Positions 9,805 through 19,700 of a DNA stretch of 64,000 nt are shown here, in pieces. The notes beneath the pieces are model-generated. The model worked only from the letters and a program-made list of their open reading frames with translations, had not been told where the DNA came from and did no database searches. Numbering within the stretch: position 1 is the first letter of the stretch; every line of letters starts with the position of its first letter. The stretch comes from Cedecea davisae DSM 4568 (GTDB taxonomy: Bacteria; Pseudomonadota; Gammaproteobacteria; Enterobacterales; Enterobacteriaceae), in NCBI RefSeq assembly GCF_000412335.2, contig NZ_KE161030.1, positions 4,374,739 to 4,438,738 of the forward strand, written 5' to 3'. The translations under genes and the position numbers were made by a program.

Positions 9805-11078
9805 GCCTGCTCTCCTTTCACTTGCTCTTTCTTCAATTTCAGATGCGGGCGCGTCATCGGCAGCAGGCCCTGCGGACGCCAAATCATCATCAGCACCATC
9901 AGGCCACCGAGCACCAGCATGCTGTATTCGTTCAGGTCACGCATCAGCTCGCGGGAAACCACCAGCAGCACGGCCGCCAGAATAACCGCAAACTGAGAGC
10001 CCATCCCGCCCAATACCACAATCGCCAGCACAAACGCCGACTCGGCAAAGGTGAAGGACTCCGGGCTGACAAAGCCCTGGCGCGCGGCAAACAGCGTCCC
10101 GGCAAAACCGGCAAACGCGGCGCTGATGGTAAACGCGGTCAGCTTAATGCGGGTCGGATTCAGACCCAGCGAGCGGCAGGCGATTTCATCTTCGCGCAAC
10201 GCTTCCCACGCGCGACCCAGCGGCATACGCAGCAGGCGGTTAATCACGAACAGCGACAGCACTACCAGCAGCAGCGCCACCAGGTAGAGGAAGATAACCC
10301 TGTCGCTGGGATCGTAGGCCACGTTGAAGAAGTTGCTGAAGGTATCCCAGCCGCCTTCACGGGCGGTACGGCTAAATTCGAGGCCAAAGAAGGTTGGTTT
10401 CGGGATCTGGCTGATGCCGTTCGGGCCGCCGGTTATCTCGGTGTTATTCAGCAGCAGGATACGGACGATTTCGCCGAAGCCCAGCGTCACAATCGCCAGA
10501 TAATCACCACGCAGGCGCAGCACCGGGAAGCCCAGCAAGAAACCGGCGGCGGCGGCCACCAGGCCCGCCAGCGGCAGGCAAGTCCAGAAGCCAAGGCCGT
10601 AATAGTGGTTCAGCAGCGCAAAAGTATAAGCGCCAATAGCGTAGAAGCCGCCATAACCCAGCACCAGCAGGCCGGACAGCCCCACCACCACGTTCAGCCC
10701 CAGGCCGAGGATGATGTAAATCATGGTTAACGTGGCGATGTCTACCGTACCGCGCGAAACCAAAAACGGCCACGCAACGGCGGCAACCAGCAGCGCCACC
10801 AGGAACAGCTTCTGCTTAACCGTTGAGCCATCCAGCGCGGGCAGCACAAACTTCGGCCCGGAAACTTTCTTCATGCCTTTCTGGAACAGCGGGCGCAGCA
10901 GCTGGAACACCAGCACTACGGCGGTGCCGATAAGCACCCATTCCCAGCGCACGGAAGCGGCGCTGTTTACCACCAGTTTGGTACCGTCCAGGCTCAGCTG
11001 AACGCCCATAAATACCGATGCCAGAATAAAGAACATGGCCGCAGAGAGCAGCGAAAAGACAACATGCATCGGCTTCAT
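9801..11078 (-). CDS. livM: Branched-chain amino acid ABC transporter permease LivM
   Basis: Large inner-membrane permease of 425 residues with about ten predicted helices, the partner of LivH. The N-terminal extension of some 90 residues with two or three extra helices is typical of enteric LivM. The loop that contacts the ATPases is [16 protein letters not shown]. It overlaps livH by four bases. Confidence 0.96.
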   Translation of the reverse strand: MKPMHVVFSLLSAAMFFILASVFMGVQLSLDGTKLVVNSAASVRWEWVLIGTAVVLVFQLLRPLFQKGMKKVSGPKFVLPALDGSTVKQKLFLVALLVAAVAWPFLVSRGTVDIATLTMIYIILGLGLNVVVGLSGLLVLGYGGFYAIGAYTFALLNHYYGLGFWTCLPLAGLVAAAAGFLLGFPVLRLRGDYLAIVTLGFGEIVRILLLNNTEITGGPNGISQIPKPTFFGLEFSRTAREGGWDTFSNFFNVAYDPSDRVIFLYLVALLLVVLSLFVINRLLRMPLGRAWEALREDEIACRSLGLNPTRIKLTAFTISAAFAGFAGTLFAARQGFVSPESFTFAESAFVLAIVVLGGMGSQFAVILAAVLLVVSRELMRDLNEYSMLVLGGLMVLMMIWRPQGLLPMTRPHLKLKKEQVKGEQA

Positions 11079-12001
11079 ACTTTCTCAACCTCCGGACGAC
11101 CGAGGATACCGGTCGGCATCACCAGCAGCACCACTATCAGCAGAGCGAAGGAGACAACGTCTTTATATTCAGTGCTCAAATAAGCGGAGGTCAGCGCTTC
11201 GGCAACGCCGAGGATCAGGCCGCCAATCATGGCACCAGGAATGCTGCCGATACCGCCCAGAACCGCCGCGGTAAAGGCCTTCATCCCGGCCATAAAGCCG
11301 ATATAAGGGTTGATAACGCCGTAGAACTGGCCGAGCAGAACGCCCGCAACCGCCGCCATCGCAGCGCCAATCACGAAGGTCAGGGAGATAACGCGGTCGG
11401 TATTAATGCCGAGCAGGCTCGCCATTTTCAAATCTTCAGCACAGGCGCGGCAGGCGCGGCCCATACGGGAATAGCGGATGAACAGCGTCAGCGCCAGCAT
11501 CGCCAGGAAGGTCACTACCCAGATAACCAGCTGCATAGTAGTAATGGTGGCGGTGAAATTATCACTCGCGCCCACTATCCACTGGCCGTTAAACAGGCTT
11601 GGCAGCGCGATGTCACGCGAGCCTTCGGTAAGGCTGACGTAGTTTTGCAGGAATATAGACATACCGATGGCGGAAATAAGCGCAATCAGGCGCTTGGAGT
11701 TGCGCACCGGCTTATAGGCGACGCGCTCAATGCTCCAGCCATAAGCGCTGGCAATAATAATCGCGCCGATAAAGCCTGCGCCGACCAGCATCCAGCCAAC
11801 ATCAATTCCGAGCATCATTAGCGCGGCGATTATCATGAAAGAGACATAGCTGCCGATCATATACACTTCGCCGTGGGCGAAGTTGATCATGCCGATAATG
11901 CCGTACACCATCGTATAGCCGATAGCTATCAGCGCATAAGTACTACCCAGCGTGACGCCGTTAAACATCTGCTGCAGGAAGTAGAGAAACTGCTCGGACA
12001 T
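11075..12001 (-). CDS. livH: Branched-chain amino acid ABC transporter permease LivH
   Basis: Inner-membrane permease of 308 residues with eight or nine predicted helices. The family motif [16 protein letters not shown] is near the N-terminus, and the coupling loop [17 protein letters not shown] is near residue 190. It follows livK after a 65-bp gap that contains a hairpin. Confidence 0.96.
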   Translation of the reverse strand: MSEQFLYFLQQMFNGVTLGSTYALIAIGYTMVYGIIGMINFAHGEVYMIGSYVSFMIIAALMMLGIDVGWMLVGAGFIGAIIIASAYGWSIERVAYKPVRNSKRLIALISAIGMSIFLQNYVSLTEGSRDIALPSLFNGQWIVGASDNFTATITTMQLVIWVVTFLAMLALTLFIRYSRMGRACRACAEDLKMASLLGINTDRVISLTFVIGAAMAAVAGVLLGQFYGVINPYIGFMAGMKAFTAAVLGGIGSIPGAMIGGLILGVAEALTSAYLSTEYKDVVSFALLIVVLLVMPTGILGRPEVEKV

Positions 12002-12020
12002 AACTTAACCTTTTAATGAC

Positions 12021-12042
12021 CCCCCGGCAGAAAGCCGGAGGG
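12021..12042 (-). promoter_or_regulatory. Intercistronic hairpin between livK and livH
   Basis: CCGGC (12024-12028) pairs with GCCGG (12034-12038), extended by CCC/GGG around one bulged base. There is no T run, so it is more likely to protect mRNA or weaken read-through than to stop transcription fully. It sits at the binding-protein/permease junction, as at ugpB/ugpA. Confidence 0.5.
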
Positions 12043-12066
12043 TGGGATGACTATAGAGTCGTCGCC

Positions 12067-13176
12067 TTATTTCGCCACGCTGGACGAACCATCGGCGTGC
12101 CACTGGAAGACACCGAATTCAAATCCTTTCAAATCGCCTTTTTCATCCCAGTTCAGCGGCCCAATAACGGTGTTCGCGCCATGCGCTTTTAAATCTTTAA
12201 CCAGCGCGGCAGGATCCTTGCTGCCGGTACGGTCCATCGCGGTTGCCAGAGACTGAACCGCCGCATAGGTTATCCAGACATACGGGCCGCTCGGGTCTTT
12301 TTTCTCTGCTTTCAGCTCATCCACGATAGCTTTGTTGGCAGGCTCCTGGTCATAGCGCTTAGGCATAGTCACCAGCATTCCTTCACCCGCCGGGCCAGCG
12401 ATGTTGGACAGAGAAGCATTGCCCACGCCTTCCGGCCCCATAAACTGAGTTTTCAGACCCACGGCGCGCGCCTGGCGCAGGATCTGACCCATTTCCGGGT
12501 AGTACCCGCCGTAGTAAACGAAGTCGATATTTTCTTTTTGCAGGCGCGCCACCAGAGTGGAGAAGTCTTTATCGCCCGCGGTAATGCCGTCGAAGAAGAC
12601 GATGTTAGCCCCGCCTTTCTTCAGGCCGTCCTGCACGGAGCGCGCCAGGCCTTCACCGTATTGCTGCTTATCGTGAATGATGGCAACGCGCTGCGGCTTA
12701 ACGTGCTCGAGGATGTATTTGGCCGCGGTCGGGCCCTGGGAAGAGTCCAGGCCAGCGGTGCGCATAATCATGCCGTAACCACGCTGGGTCAGCTCCGGGT
12801 TCGTCGCGCCCGGGGTAATCATCAGGATGCCTTCATCTTCATAGATGTCGGAGGCTGGCTGAGTAGAGGAAGAGCAAAGGTGGCCGATAACGTATTTCAC
12901 GCCGTCGTTCACGATCTTGTTCGCTACCGCTACGGCCTGTTTCGGATCGCAGGCGTCGTCGTATTCTACGGCAACAAGCTTGTCCCCTTTGATGCCGCCT
13001 TTGGCGTTGATGTCTTTAATAGCCTGGCGGGCACCGTTAAATTCCATGTCGCCCCACTGCGCTACCGGGCCTGACATTGCCCCGACAACAGCCACTTTAA
13101 TATCTCCAGCGGTTGCCGCGTGAGACATCGCCAACGCAACCACTCCGGCGAGTAATGTCTTCGCGTTCATCTTCAT
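12067..13176 (-). CDS. livK: Leucine-specific periplasmic binding protein LivK
   Basis: Type I periplasmic binding protein of 369 residues that gives leucine to LivHM-FG. A signal peptide (about 1-23) ends SHAATA. The family core [18 protein letters not shown] and [20 protein letters not shown] are intact. It is assigned to LivK, not LivJ, by its place at the head of the livKHMGF operon and by the [20 protein letters not shown] wording of E. coli LivK. The ATG at 13176 is preferred over an upstream in-frame ATG (13185) because GGGGA lies about 9 bases before it and the length then equals that of E. coli. Confidence 0.95.
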   Translation of the reverse strand: MKMNAKTLLAGVVALAMSHAATAGDIKVAVVGAMSGPVAQWGDMEFNGARQAIKDINAKGGIKGDKLVAVEYDDACDPKQAVAVANKIVNDGVKYVIGHLCSSSTQPASDIYEDEGILMITPGATNPELTQRGYGMIMRTAGLDSSQGPTAAKYILEHVKPQRVAIIHDKQQYGEGLARSVQDGLKKGGANIVFFDGITAGDKDFSTLVARLQKENIDFVYYGGYYPEMGQILRQARAVGLKTQFMGPEGVGNASLSNIAGPAGEGMLVTMPKRYDQEPANKAIVDELKAEKKDPSGPYVWITYAAVQSLATAMDRTGSKDPAALVKDLKAHGANTVIGPLNWDEKGDLKGFEFGVFQWHADGSSSVAK

Positions 13177-13574
13177 CCGTTCCATCCCCATAACGTGGTT
13201 AAAAAGCACCCAGTGCTTTTTTTAATCAATGACCATTTTTATCATTGCCTTGAAGGAGTTAGCGGCAAAATTTACAATTTATCCGGCTAAACTCTCTATT
13301 TTTCAGGCGATTAAGTAGAGATAATATTCTGTATTTCGCCATAGTTAAACAAAAAAAAGCACTGAAATCAGCATAAAATAGCGGCACAAAGAGCCGAACA
13401 ATTCACTGGATTTTAGTGCTTTATCCTGGTCAGGATTCAATCTGCCATTTTTAAGGCTGGCTTCGGTTTGCCACAAAAAGTAATCAACTGCTCAGCGGCA
13501 TAAAAAAGATAAAGCGTCTGGGGCAAATAAATTGGTTACACTCGACGTTTTCCCGCTTTTTGGTTAGGTCACTT
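13177..13574 (-). promoter_or_regulatory. livK leader and livK-panM divergent control region
   Basis: This 398-bp gap has no convincing gene. On the minus strand, the side of livK, two terminator-like structures stand in series. A long one has arms AAAGCACTAAAATC and GATTTCAGTGCTTT around a loop of roughly 45 nt, followed by eight T residues. A short one, AAAAAGCAC / GTGCTTTTT (13201-13221), ends about 25 bp before the livK start. They look like attenuators. Attenuation and Lrp control of liv genes in E. coli are known, but no leucine-rich leader peptide was found here. The panM ATG (13575) closes the region. Confidence 0.5.
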
Positions 13575-13955
13575 ATGAAACTCACCATCATTCGTCTGTT
13601 TGAGTTTAGCGCTCAGGATAAAATTGACCTCGGCAAGATCTGGCCGGAATATTCCAGCGCCTCGCTGACGCTTAGCGATAACGAAAGGATCTATGCCGCA
13701 AAATTTAACGATCGCCTGCTCGGGGCGGTACGCGTCACGTTGACCGGTTCACAAGGCGCGCTGGATTCGCTGCGGGTGCGCGAGATCACCCGTCGCCGCG
13801 GCGTGGGGCAGTACCTGCTGGAAGAAGTGATGCGGGATAACGCGGCGATTAACCACTGGTGGCTGGCGGATGTTGGCGTGGAAGACCGCGAAGCGATGGC
13901 GGCGTTTATGCAGGCTTCGGGGTTCCGCGCACAGAGCGGCGGCTGGGAGAAATAG
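13575..13955 (+). CDS. panM: PanD maturation factor PanM (PanZ)
   Basis: GNAT-fold protein of 126 residues that, with acetyl-CoA bound, triggers self-cleavage of the aspartate decarboxylase zymogen PanD to make beta-alanine for coenzyme A. The acetyl-CoA motif is RVREITRRRGVGQYLLEEV. The start MKLTIIRL at 13575 matches E. coli; five upstream in-frame codons are not used. It stands between livK and livJ on the opposite strand, exactly as in E. coli. Confidence 0.94.
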   Translation: MKLTIIRLFEFSAQDKIDLGKIWPEYSSASLTLSDNERIYAAKFNDRLLGAVRVTLTGSQGALDSLRVREITRRRGVGQYLLEEVMRDNAAINHWWLADVGVEDREAMAAFMQASGFRAQSGGWEK

Positions 13956-13958
13956 GCG

Positions 13959-13996
13959 CCCCCTCACCCCGTCCCTCTCCCTAAGGGAGAGGGTGC
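13959..13996. repeat. Dispersed palindromic repeat, copy 3
   Basis: CCCTCACCCCGTCCCTCTCCC, TAA, GGGAGAGGG, with the stem 13973-13981 pairing with 13985-13993. GCAAACA follows, as in copy 2. It lies between the convergent panM and livJ genes. Confidence 0.75.
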
Positions 13997-14003
13997 AAAC
14001 ACT

Positions 14004-14029
14004 AAAACGGCAACCAGAGGTTGCCGTTT
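14004..14029 (-). terminator. Rho-independent terminator of livJ
   Basis: AAACGGCAACC (14005-14015) pairs with GGTTGCCGTTT (14019-14029) around AGA. On the minus strand it ends with TTTT. The stem is almost identical to the livF terminator. Confidence 0.82.
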
Positions 14030-14034
14030 GCTGT

Positions 14035-15138
14035 TTATTTTGCGTCGGTCGCTGTACCGTTGGCATGCCAGGTAAACACGCCGAACTCAAAGCCCTTCAG
14101 GTCGCCCTTCTGGTCCCAGGACAGCGGCCCCATTACGGTGTTAACGCTGTTAGCCTTCAACCATTCAGAGATTTTTGCCGGGTCTTCACTCTGGTTCAGA
14201 CCAGCCGCCAGAGACTGCAACGCGGCGTAGGTAGTCCAGACGAATGCACCGCTCGGATCCTGTTTCTTAGCTTTAATCGCGTCCACAACCGGTTTGTTAG
14301 CCGGAACCTGATCGTAGTTCTTAGGTTTGGTAACCAGCAGGCCTTCAGCAGAATCACCGGCGATGTTAGACAGGGATACGTTCGCTACGCCTTCCGGACC
14401 CATGAACTGGGTTTTCAGGCCAGCAGCGCGGGACTGACGCAGGATCTGTCCCATTTCCGGGTGGTAGCCGCCGTAATAAACGAAGTCGATGTTCTCTTTC
14501 TTCAGGCGCGCCACCAGGGTAGAGAAATCTTTCTCACCGGCGGTAATGCCGTCGAAGAACACGACGTTAGCGCCGCCTTTTTTCAGGCCATCCTGCACCG
14601 AACGCGCCAGACCTTCACCGTACTGCTGCTTGTCGTGGATTACCGCAATTCGCTTGGGCTTAACGTGGTCAAGAATGTATTTTGCTGCGGTCGGGCCCTG
14701 GTCAGAGTCAAGGCCAGTGGTGCGCAGAGTCAGCTTATAGCCGCGTGACGTCAACTCCGGAGCGGTTGCCGCCGGGGTGATCATCAGAATACCTTCGTCT
14801 TCGTAGATATCAGATGCTGGCTGAGTGGAAGAAGAGCACAGGTGGCCGATAACGTATTTAACGCCATCGTTAACCACTTTGTTGGCTACCGCTACCGCCT
14901 GTTTCGGGTCACAGGCATCGTCATATTTGGTGATAACCAGTTTGTCGCCTTTGATCCCGCCCTTTGCATTAATATCGGCAACCGCCTGCTCGGCACCGGT
15001 AAATTCCTGATCGCCATACTGGGCAACCGGGCCAGACATCGCCCCCACTACCGCGACTTTAATATCTTTTGCCAGCGCCGCGTGGCTCATTGCCAGTGCA
15101 ATGCATCCTGCCAGTAAGGCCTTACCCGTCATTTTCAT
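14035..15138 (-). CDS. livJ: Leucine/isoleucine/valine-binding periplasmic protein LivJ
   Basis: Second periplasmic binding protein for the LIV permease, 367 residues, with broader specificity than LivK. A signal peptide ends SHAALA. The core [23 protein letters not shown] and the C-terminal [10 protein letters not shown] tail match E. coli LivJ. The start at 15138 gives the E. coli length; an ATG two codons downstream (15132) is the better spaced for the weak CAGGA site and is a possible alternative. It has its own promoter and terminator. The sequence is strongly similar to livK, an old duplication. Confidence 0.95.
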   Translation of the reverse strand: MKMTGKALLAGCIALAMSHAALAKDIKVAVVGAMSGPVAQYGDQEFTGAEQAVADINAKGGIKGDKLVITKYDDACDPKQAVAVANKVVNDGVKYVIGHLCSSSTQPASDIYEDEGILMITPAATAPELTSRGYKLTLRTTGLDSDQGPTAAKYILDHVKPKRIAVIHDKQQYGEGLARSVQDGLKKGGANVVFFDGITAGEKDFSTLVARLKKENIDFVYYGGYHPEMGQILRQSRAAGLKTQFMGPEGVANVSLSNIAGDSAEGLLVTKPKNYDQVPANKPVVDAIKAKKQDPSGAFVWTTYAALQSLAAGLNQSEDPAKISEWLKANSVNTVMGPLSWDQKGDLKGFEFGVFTWHANGTATDAK

Positions 15139-15394
15139 CCTGAGAGTCCCCATAGTTATGGTTATTGCATTTGTTGTGTTGTTGTTTGTTAGCGCATTAT
15201 TCTGATTGTATGCATAAGAAAAGCATATGATAGCTAACTTAAGGGCGTCCACCCGCGCCAGGGCAGCACACTATGCTAAACATAGCGTCATTTGCGATAA
15301 TTTGGAAAGACATATTTGAAGGTTAGATAAAGGAAACGTGACCAAGAAATGACCGCGCCGGACGAGGCTCCGGCGCGGGTAGTCGAAACCATAA
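15139..15394. promoter_or_regulatory. livJ upstream region and 3' hairpin of the permease gene
   Basis: 256 bp without a gene. Next to livJ the DNA is AT-rich, with a possible -10 TACAAT on the minus strand and a small palindrome CTATG-CTAAA-CATAG near 15272. At 15352-15377 a GC-rich stem CGCGCCGG / CCGGCGCG follows the stop side of the permease gene on the minus strand but lacks a T run; it may be its terminator. Confidence 0.4.
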
Positions 15395-16639
15395 TTACCA
15401 GCCGGCGGGCAAATAACCCAGGGCAGAAGCTATTGCATAAACCGCGCTACACAGATAAAGCAGTACGATGAAAATCTGAATCAACGGATGGGACATAAAT
15501 GCCGGGCAGGTCCAGCCGGGCGTGATATCGCCATGACGGCGGGCACCTTTAATCATCAGAATCGGCATAATCGACAAAATCACGCCGCTGAATACCCCGG
15601 CGAAATAGAGTGCGTTAACAAACGACACCAGCCCGCTGTAGGCCAGAATAAAGGGCGGCACGGCAACCACCAGCAGCACCAGGAAACGCTTCATCGAAGG
15701 CTCGTCGCTGCCGAGGCGAAATCTGTCGAAAATATTAGTCAGGAAGCTACCGCCCAGCCCCCAGTACGAGGTCAGCATGGCGCACAGCGCGAACAGGTTG
15801 GCCGAAAAGAATGCCCACTCCCCCAGCGCTTTACCCCAGGAAATGGTCGCGACCTCAGAGATATTGTCCAGCCCGTTAAGCATAATGACCGACATCGGCA
15901 CCAGGGCCAGCAGGCTAAAGGTAATAACCATGCCGACGATAATCGCCTTTGGCAGCTTCTCGGGTTTGTCAGCAAAGCCGCGCGCCATCTCCGGCACGAT
16001 GTACTGCGCCGAGAAGCAGAACACCACAACGTTGAATACCGGCACCATATAAAGCCAGTTACCTTCCAGCAAATAGCTCACGCTGGTCGTCTCTTTGAGT
16101 AAAGTAGCGACCACCAGGATGGCAATCATCACCACCATGCCAACGCTAATAAATTTTTCCCCCCGGCCAATCGCTTTTAGCCCCATGTACAGTACGCCCG
16201 CCGCCGGGATAAAGAACAGCACGCTGCCCAGCGCAGGGGAGATACCGAGCAAAGAGTGCAGCAGCTTGCCGCTGCCGGTCATATAGGCAGTCAATGCGCC
16301 CACGCTGTTCACACAAACCGAGAGGAACATCATCAGTGCGCCAAACTTGCCAACGTAGCGTAGAGACAGTCCGCTAAGCTGCAAATGCTGGCGGGTGCGC
16401 AGAGTCGTTTCTGCTACATAGAGCATGGTTACGGTAGTGAGACTGCCCACCAGTACCAGCCAGAATAGCAGCGGCCAGAAGCCTGCTTTACTGGAGGCAT
16501 AGGCGATAGAAAGCACGCCCGCGCCAATATTAGTGCCGACAATCATCGACACGCCTTCAACAAAACTCAGGGATTTTCCAGGGACAGCCGTTCGCTCCCC
16601 GCGCGCAACGGCGGGAGAGAAGGTGGAGTTTTCAGACAT
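15395..16639 (-). CDS. Amino acid permease, HAAAP (aromatic amino acid permease) type
   Basis: Inner-membrane secondary transporter of 414 residues with about eleven predicted helices. The first helix carries the conserved MIVGTNIGAGVLSIAYAS of the Mtr/TnaB/TyrP family. It is not close enough to name as mtr, tyrP or tnaB. It lies downstream of the aminotransferase gene on the same strand, with a 149-bp gap and a divergent MocR regulator beyond. By context it may import GABA or a related amino acid; that is inference. This block is not present between livJ and rpoH in E. coli K-12. Confidence 0.8.
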   Translation of the reverse strand: MSENSTFSPAVARGERTAVPGKSLSFVEGVSMIVGTNIGAGVLSIAYASSKAGFWPLLFWLVLVGSLTTVTMLYVAETTLRTRQHLQLSGLSLRYVGKFGALMMFLSVCVNSVGALTAYMTGSGKLLHSLLGISPALGSVLFFIPAAGVLYMGLKAIGRGEKFISVGMVVMIAILVVATLLKETTSVSYLLEGNWLYMVPVFNVVVFCFSAQYIVPEMARGFADKPEKLPKAIIVGMVITFSLLALVPMSVIMLNGLDNISEVATISWGKALGEWAFFSANLFALCAMLTSYWGLGGSFLTNIFDRFRLGSDEPSMKRFLVLLVVAVPPFILAYSGLVSFVNALYFAGVFSGVILSIMPILMIKGARRHGDITPGWTCPAFMSHPLIQIFIVLLYLCSAVYAIASALGYLPAGW

Positions 16640-16788
16640 AATATTTTCCAGATTACTCCGGCGGAGAGCCCCGCCGGAAAACAGGTGATATCAGGGTGAT
16701 AAACCACTCACGCTGAGCAAAAAGAGCTTCGCGGCCGCCTTATATTGATGACGGCCTTCCGTGGCGCCGCAGAAATTGGCCGGGCCGG

Positions 16789-18054
16789 TTAGCCCTTAAG
16801 TACCCGCGCAAGAATAGCCAGCGCTTTGGTGAACTGCGCATCGGGGATGGTGAGCGGGTAGAGGAAGCGAATCACGTTGCCGTAAACGCCGCAGCTCAGC
16901 AGCAGTAAACCCTGCTCCTGGGCCTTTTGCTGGATTTCTCGGGTAATTTCCGGGGAAGGTTTTCCGCTTTGCGGGTCGTTAAACTCCACCGCTACCATCG
17001 AACCTTGCCCACGCACGTCGGCAATCGCCGGGCAGCTCTGCCGGGCCTGGTTCAGCACCTCTTTCAGGTGTTCGCCCAATTGGGTTGCACGTTTGCACAG
17101 CTGCTCCCCGGCAATAACATCCAGAACAGCATGCGCGGCAGCAACGGCTAGCGGGTTACCTGCATAGGTCCCCCCCAGGCCGCCCGGAGCCGGAGCATCC
17201 ATCACTTCCGCGCGGCCAACCACGCCGGACAGCGGGAAGCCGCCTGCCAGGCTTTTCGCCATCGTCATCAGGTCGGCTTTGATATCGTAATATTCCATCG
17301 CAAACAGCTTGCCGGTACGCGCAAACCCGGTCTGCACTTCATCGGCTATCAGCAGAATGCCGTGGGTGTCGCACAGCTCACGCAGCGCCTGCATAAACTC
17401 CGGCGGCGCAACGTTAAAACCGCCTTCGCCCTGAATCGGCTCCAGCACGATGGCCGCCACCTGGTCCGCCGCAATATCCGCTTTGAAGATGCGATCCAGG
17501 CTTTTCAGTGCGTCCCCGGTGGTTACGCCATGCGCGGCATTAGGGTAAACCGCGTGGTAAACGGAACCGGGGAACGGGCCAAAGCCAATTTTGTAAGGAG
17601 CCACTTTGCCGGTGAGCGCCATCGTCATAAAGGTACGGCCATGGAAGCCGCCACCGAAAGTAATCAGGCCAGGGCGTTTGGTGTAAGCGCGGGCAATTTT
17701 CACAGCATTCTCAACGGCTTCTGCGCCGGTGGTGAAAAATGCGGTTTTGGCCGGGCCTTCAATCGGCGCCAGCTCGTTGATGCGCTCGGCAAGGGAAACA
17801 TAGCTTTCGTAAGGAACAATCTGGTAAGCCGTGTGGGTAAAGGCCTGCAGCTGTTTTTCTACAGCGGCAATCACTTTTGGATGACGATGTCCGGTGTTCA
17901 GCACCGCAATCCCTGCGGCAAAATCAATAACCTCGTTGCCTTCTACATCCCACAGAGTGGCGTTCTCAGCCTTCTCTGCAAAGTAGCTACACATCACGCC
18001 CACGCCGCGCGGGGTGGCCTGTAAACGACGCTGGTTCAGCTCTGCACTTTTCAC
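16789..18054 (-). CDS. gabT: 4-aminobutyrate aminotransferase (GabT/PuuE type)
   Basis: Class III PLP-dependent aminotransferase of 421 residues that moves the amino group of GABA to 2-oxoglutarate, giving succinate semialdehyde. Features seen are TTGAEAVENAVKIAR (PLP phosphate), GGFHGRTFMTMALTGK, the Asp of LLIADEVQTGFARTGK, and the Schiff-base Lys in MTMAKSLAGG. The wording is as near to E. coli PuuE as to GabT. The start is a GTG at 18054 (VKSAELNQRR), preceded by AGGAG; the longer frame lacks family homology. No succinate semialdehyde dehydrogenase gene is adjacent. Confidence 0.88.
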   Translation of the reverse strand: MKSAELNQRRLQATPRGVGVMCSYFAEKAENATLWDVEGNEVIDFAAGIAVLNTGHRHPKVIAAVEKQLQAFTHTAYQIVPYESYVSLAERINELAPIEGPAKTAFFTTGAEAVENAVKIARAYTKRPGLITFGGGFHGRTFMTMALTGKVAPYKIGFGPFPGSVYHAVYPNAAHGVTTGDALKSLDRIFKADIAADQVAAIVLEPIQGEGGFNVAPPEFMQALRELCDTHGILLIADEVQTGFARTGKLFAMEYYDIKADLMTMAKSLAGGFPLSGVVGRAEVMDAPAPGGLGGTYAGNPLAVAAAHAVLDVIAGEQLCKRATQLGEHLKEVLNQARQSCPAIADVRGQGSMVAVEFNDPQSGKPSPEITREIQQKAQEQGLLLLSCGVYGNVIRFLYPLTIPDAQFTKALAILARVLKG

Positions 18055-18110
18055 CCTGATCTCTCCTGTTATCTCAGTCACTTTATCGCAACAAATCAGA
18101 AACAATGTCG

Positions 18111-18150
18111 TTTATTTACACAGGTATTGGCTCTATAATCGAGTACCAAT
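18111..18150 (+). promoter_or_regulatory. Promoter and likely operator of the MocR/GabR-type gene
   Basis: A perfect -10 TATAAT (18134-18139) has a weak -35 TTTATT (18111-18116) 17 bp upstream. The inverted half-sites ATTGG (18126-18130) and CCAAT (18146-18150) flank the -10, each extended by TAC/GTA-like bases. MocR proteins bind such repeats in the gap between their gene and the divergent target, so this is a plausible autorepression and gabT control site. Confidence 0.6.
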
Positions 18151-18172
18151 TCAGATTATCTGAGGGATCCAA

Positions 18173-19663
18173 TTGCGAGATTTAGTGGGTGATTTGATTC
18201 TTGTCAGGCTGCAGGAAGAGAGCGATAACCTGCTGCATAAGCGCCTTTACAACGCGCTTCGGCGCTCAATTCTGGATGGCTCACTCCCCTCCCACAGCCG
18301 CCTGCCTGCGTCTCGTGACTTAGCCAGTGAACTTAACATCTCACGCAACACGGTATTAACAGTTTACGAACAGCTGATGACTGAGGGCTATGTCGCCTCC
18401 CGCCAGGGCAGCGGAACATTTGTTGAAAAAACGCTGCCGGATCGCTTCACCTCCGCAGGCAAGGTTGGCGAAAGCGGCGCGGCTTCCGCCACGGAGGTTT
18501 CAATCTCCCGCCGCGGCCTGCATCTTCTTTCCCGGGTCAGCGCCAGCCCGCGCCAGTGGGGAGCCTTTATTCCCGGCGTCCCGGACGTTAACGCTTTCCC
18601 ACATCCGCTGTTCAGCAAGATCCAGGCTCGCATCAGCCGCCGTCCTAAGCCGGAGCGCCTCAGCTATAGCTGCAACGGCGGCACGCCGGAGCTACAGCAT
18701 GCGCTGGTTGACTACCTGCGGGTTTCTCGAGGCGTAAACTGCCAGGTTGAGCAAATTCTTATCACCGAAGGGATCCACCAGGCTATCGACCTGGTGACAC
18801 GAATGCTGTGCGACAGGGACGACCTGGCGTGGATCGAAGAACCTTCCTACTGGGGCATTCGCCACGTACTGGCGATGAACGACGTGCGGATTACACCGCT
18901 GACCGTCGATGCTAACGGCCTCTGCCCACCGGAGACGATAACCGAAGCGCCGCGCCTGATCTTTGTCACGCCTTCACACCAATATCCGCTGGGCGCGGTG
19001 ATGAGCCTGGAGCGTCGCCAGCGGCTGCTGGCCCTGGCCCGCCAGCACGGCAGCTGGATTATTGAAGACGATTACGACAGTGAATTTCGCTTTTCAGGCC
19101 AGCCTATTCCCGCTTTGCAGGGGCTGGCCGACGAAGCGCCGGTGGTTTACATCGGTACCTTCAGCAAAACGCTTTATCCAGGGCTAAGGCTCGGCTATGT
19201 GGTGCTGCCGCGCCCGCTGGTTAGCGACCTGAAAACCGCTCATGCGGAGCTGTATCGCGGCGGCCACTCGCTTATCCAACAGGCGCTGGCGGAGTTTATA
19301 ACCGCCGGGCACTACTCGGCCCATATACGCCGTATGAGGCTGCTTTATGGCCGTCGCCGCGCTTTTTTAACCGAGCTAATTTCCCGCCATTGCGGCCCGC
19401 AGGCGCTGTCAGATTTCAGCGACAATGCCGGGCTGCATCTGATTTTGAACCTGCCGGATGAAGCGGATGATGTGGCAATTGCGCAGTGCGCCAACGCCAG
19501 AAATATTCTGGTGCGCCCGCTGTCGCGCTATTACCTGACGGAGCGGCGTAAGAAGGGATTGTTGATGGGGTTTGCCAGCCTGCCTGAGAGTGAAATGGAG
19601 GCGGCGTTTGCCGCGCTGTTGGAATGTATGCCGGAGGCTAAAAAACAAAACGCCCCAGCATAA
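18173..19663 (+). CDS. MocR-family (GntR HTH plus aminotransferase-like) regulator, GabR type
   Basis: Transcription factor of 496 residues. The N-terminal GntR winged helix (about 15-85) contains SRLPASRDLASELNISRNTV and the wing GYVASRQGSGTFVE. The C-terminal part (about 115-480) is a class I aminotransferase-like PLP domain with ITEGIHQAIDLV, WIIEDDYDSEFRF and the PLP Lys in TFSKTLYPGLRLG. The start is a TTG at 18173, well placed after GAGGG (18162-18166). It is divergent from gabT, so the GABA transamination locus is its likely target, with PLP and GABA as effectors as in Bacillus GabR. The effector is inferred. Confidence 0.88.
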   Translation: MRDLVGDLILVRLQEESDNLLHKRLYNALRRSILDGSLPSHSRLPASRDLASELNISRNTVLTVYEQLMTEGYVASRQGSGTFVEKTLPDRFTSAGKVGESGAASATEVSISRRGLHLLSRVSASPRQWGAFIPGVPDVNAFPHPLFSKIQARISRRPKPERLSYSCNGGTPELQHALVDYLRVSRGVNCQVEQILITEGIHQAIDLVTRMLCDRDDLAWIEEPSYWGIRHVLAMNDVRITPLTVDANGLCPPETITEAPRLIFVTPSHQYPLGAVMSLERRQRLLALARQHGSWIIEDDYDSEFRFSGQPIPALQGLADEAPVVYIGTFSKTLYPGLRLGYVVLPRPLVSDLKTAHAELYRGGHSLIQQALAEFITAGHYSAHIRRMRLLYGRRRAFLTELISRHCGPQALSDFSDNAGLHLILNLPDEADDVAIAQCANARNILVRPLSRYYLTERRKKGLLMGFASLPESEMEAAFAALLECMPEAKKQNAPA

Positions 19664-19674
19664 AGTGGGGCGTT
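19641..19674 (-). terminator. Terminator between the MocR gene and rpoH
   Basis: AACGCCCCA (19649-19657) pairs with TGGGGCGTT (19666-19674), and on the minus strand the stem runs into TTTTGTTTTTT. It mainly stops rpoH transcripts. It overlaps the last codons and stop of the opposite gene. Confidence 0.85.
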
Positions 19675-19700
19675 CTCGGGGCGGCACTGCAATGTCGGCT

